Source: Oscillospiraceae bacterium
GTDB taxonomy: Bacteria > Bacillota > Clostridia > Oscillospirales > Ruminococcaceae
NCBI GenBank assembly: GCA_019423445.1
Contig: JAHZBJ010000051.1
Span: 8,162 to 14,052, forward strand
Direction of reading: 5' to 3'
Length of the DNA stretch: 5,891 nucleotides
Shown here: piece by piece, positions 5,504-5,891 of the stretch
Layout of the letters: every line of letters begins with the position of its first letter
Position numbering within the stretch: the stretch's first letter is position 1
Made by a program: the position numbers and the translations under genes
The notes under the pieces: model-generated
The model's database searches: none
The model's input: only the letters and a program-made list of their open reading frames with translations
Told to the model about the DNA's origin: nothing

Positions 5504-5891
5504 CTATTCCTTCTGCGCCCCTTCCCTCCAACCCAGAAGCAGGAGAAGGTAGAGGCTTCCCACAAATTCCTTGGGAATGAGCATGGCCAGCATCTCGGGG
5601 CGGATGAGGGGTTCGCCCCCTTCCAAAAACTGGGTCAGATTCTCCAAAGCGGAGAGAAGCAGAAGCTCCCTGCCCAGAGAGGCCGCCGCCTCCGCCAATC
5701 CGGCGGCTCCGGCATTTTTCAGGTCTTCCAAAGTGATATCCCGATCTCCCCGGCGGTCCCGCTGAATCTTCACCCGTTCCCCCAGGCAGCGGTCAAACTC
5801 CTCCAGGGTATATTCCAGGGTGGGATCCAGCCCCAGAAGTTCCCCCGCGGTCTCCGCCGCGGCCAGAAGCATCTCATCCCCAGTGAGCTTC
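5504..5891 (-). CDS. Unrecognised protein, C-terminal part (5' end outside window)
   Basis: The frame is open from the window edge to a TAG at 5504, giving at least 128 residues (KLTGDEML then onward). The first ATG is at 5872, but it has only a weak GGGG before it and coding continues upstream of it, so the true start is probably outside the window. The protein is Leu/Ala/Glu-rich and looks mostly helical, with an acidic first half (ETAGELLGLDPTLEYTLEEF), a basic patch (RVKIQRDRRGDRD) and a hydrophobic helix near the end (SLYLLLLLGW) that may be buried rather than membrane-spanning. I recognise no family or catalytic motif. It ends 21 nt before the nucleoside hydrolase start, with that gene's ribosome binding site in the gap, so the two are probably co-transcribed. 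Whether it shares the salvage role is unknown. Confidence 0.7.
   Translation of the reverse strand, partial: KLTGDEMLLAAAETAGELLGLDPTLEYTLEEFDRCLGERVKIQRDRRGDRDITLEDLKNAGAAGLAEAAASLGRELLLLSALENLTQFLEGGEPLIRPEMLAMLIPKEFVGSLYLLLLLGWREGAQKE

Noticed and set aside
4478..5891. Nucleoside hydrolase and partner as a defence (nucleoside/NAD depletion) system
   Set aside because: The hydrolase is a normal-length metabolic family member with intact ligands and no fused sensor domain, and there are no defence or mobile genes nearby.

Overview
The window is GC-rich, gene-dense bacterial DNA with every recognisable gene on the minus strand, so transcription runs from the right end (5891) to the left end (1). 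Strong AGGAGG-type ribosome binding sites, UUCG-capped intrinsic terminators, a consensus sigma-A-type promoter and a MarR regulator followed by a two-subunit ABC exporter suggest a high-GC Firmicute. A gut clostridial lineage such as the Oscillospiraceae is the best guess. This is an inference from style; there is no rRNA or other marker gene.

Layout in transcription order: (a) 5891-5504, the 3' part of an unrecognised gene cut by the window edge. (b) 5482-4478, an inosine/uridine-type nucleoside hydrolase, 21 nt downstream and probably in the same transcript. It is followed by a strong intrinsic terminator at 4426-4381. (c) 4361-3513, a secreted lipoprotein with a Ser/Gln/Glu-rich tether and a possible RsiV/DUF3298-like domain, followed by one strong and one weak terminator (3495-3450). 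(d) A drug-efflux type operon: a perfect promoter (TTGACA, 17 nt, TATAAT) overlapped by a 16-bp palindrome, then a MarR-family repressor (3363-2929), ABC exporter subunit 1 (2932-1169, ATGA overlap with marR) and ABC exporter subunit 2 (from 1203, 35-nt overlap, running off the left edge).

The best-supported story is the last operon. A MarR repressor probably shuts off its own strong promoter through two TTGAnnnnTCAA palindromes. An inducer, not identifiable here, would release a heterodimeric ABC exporter whose first subunit carries a degenerate ATPase site (Asp for the Walker B Glu, Gln for the switch His). This matches the BmrC/TM287 type of subunit, and the second subunit would supply the functional Walker B Glu outside the window. 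The nucleoside hydrolase and the lipoprotein look like separate transcription units with no evident functional tie to the exporter.

I see no mobile element, CRISPR array, tRNA, rRNA or phage gene. No stretch without a gene exceeds 150 bases. Nothing here amounts to a clearly new system. The most unusual details are the operator/promoter architecture and a terminator-like hairpin pressed against the lipoprotein ribosome binding site.
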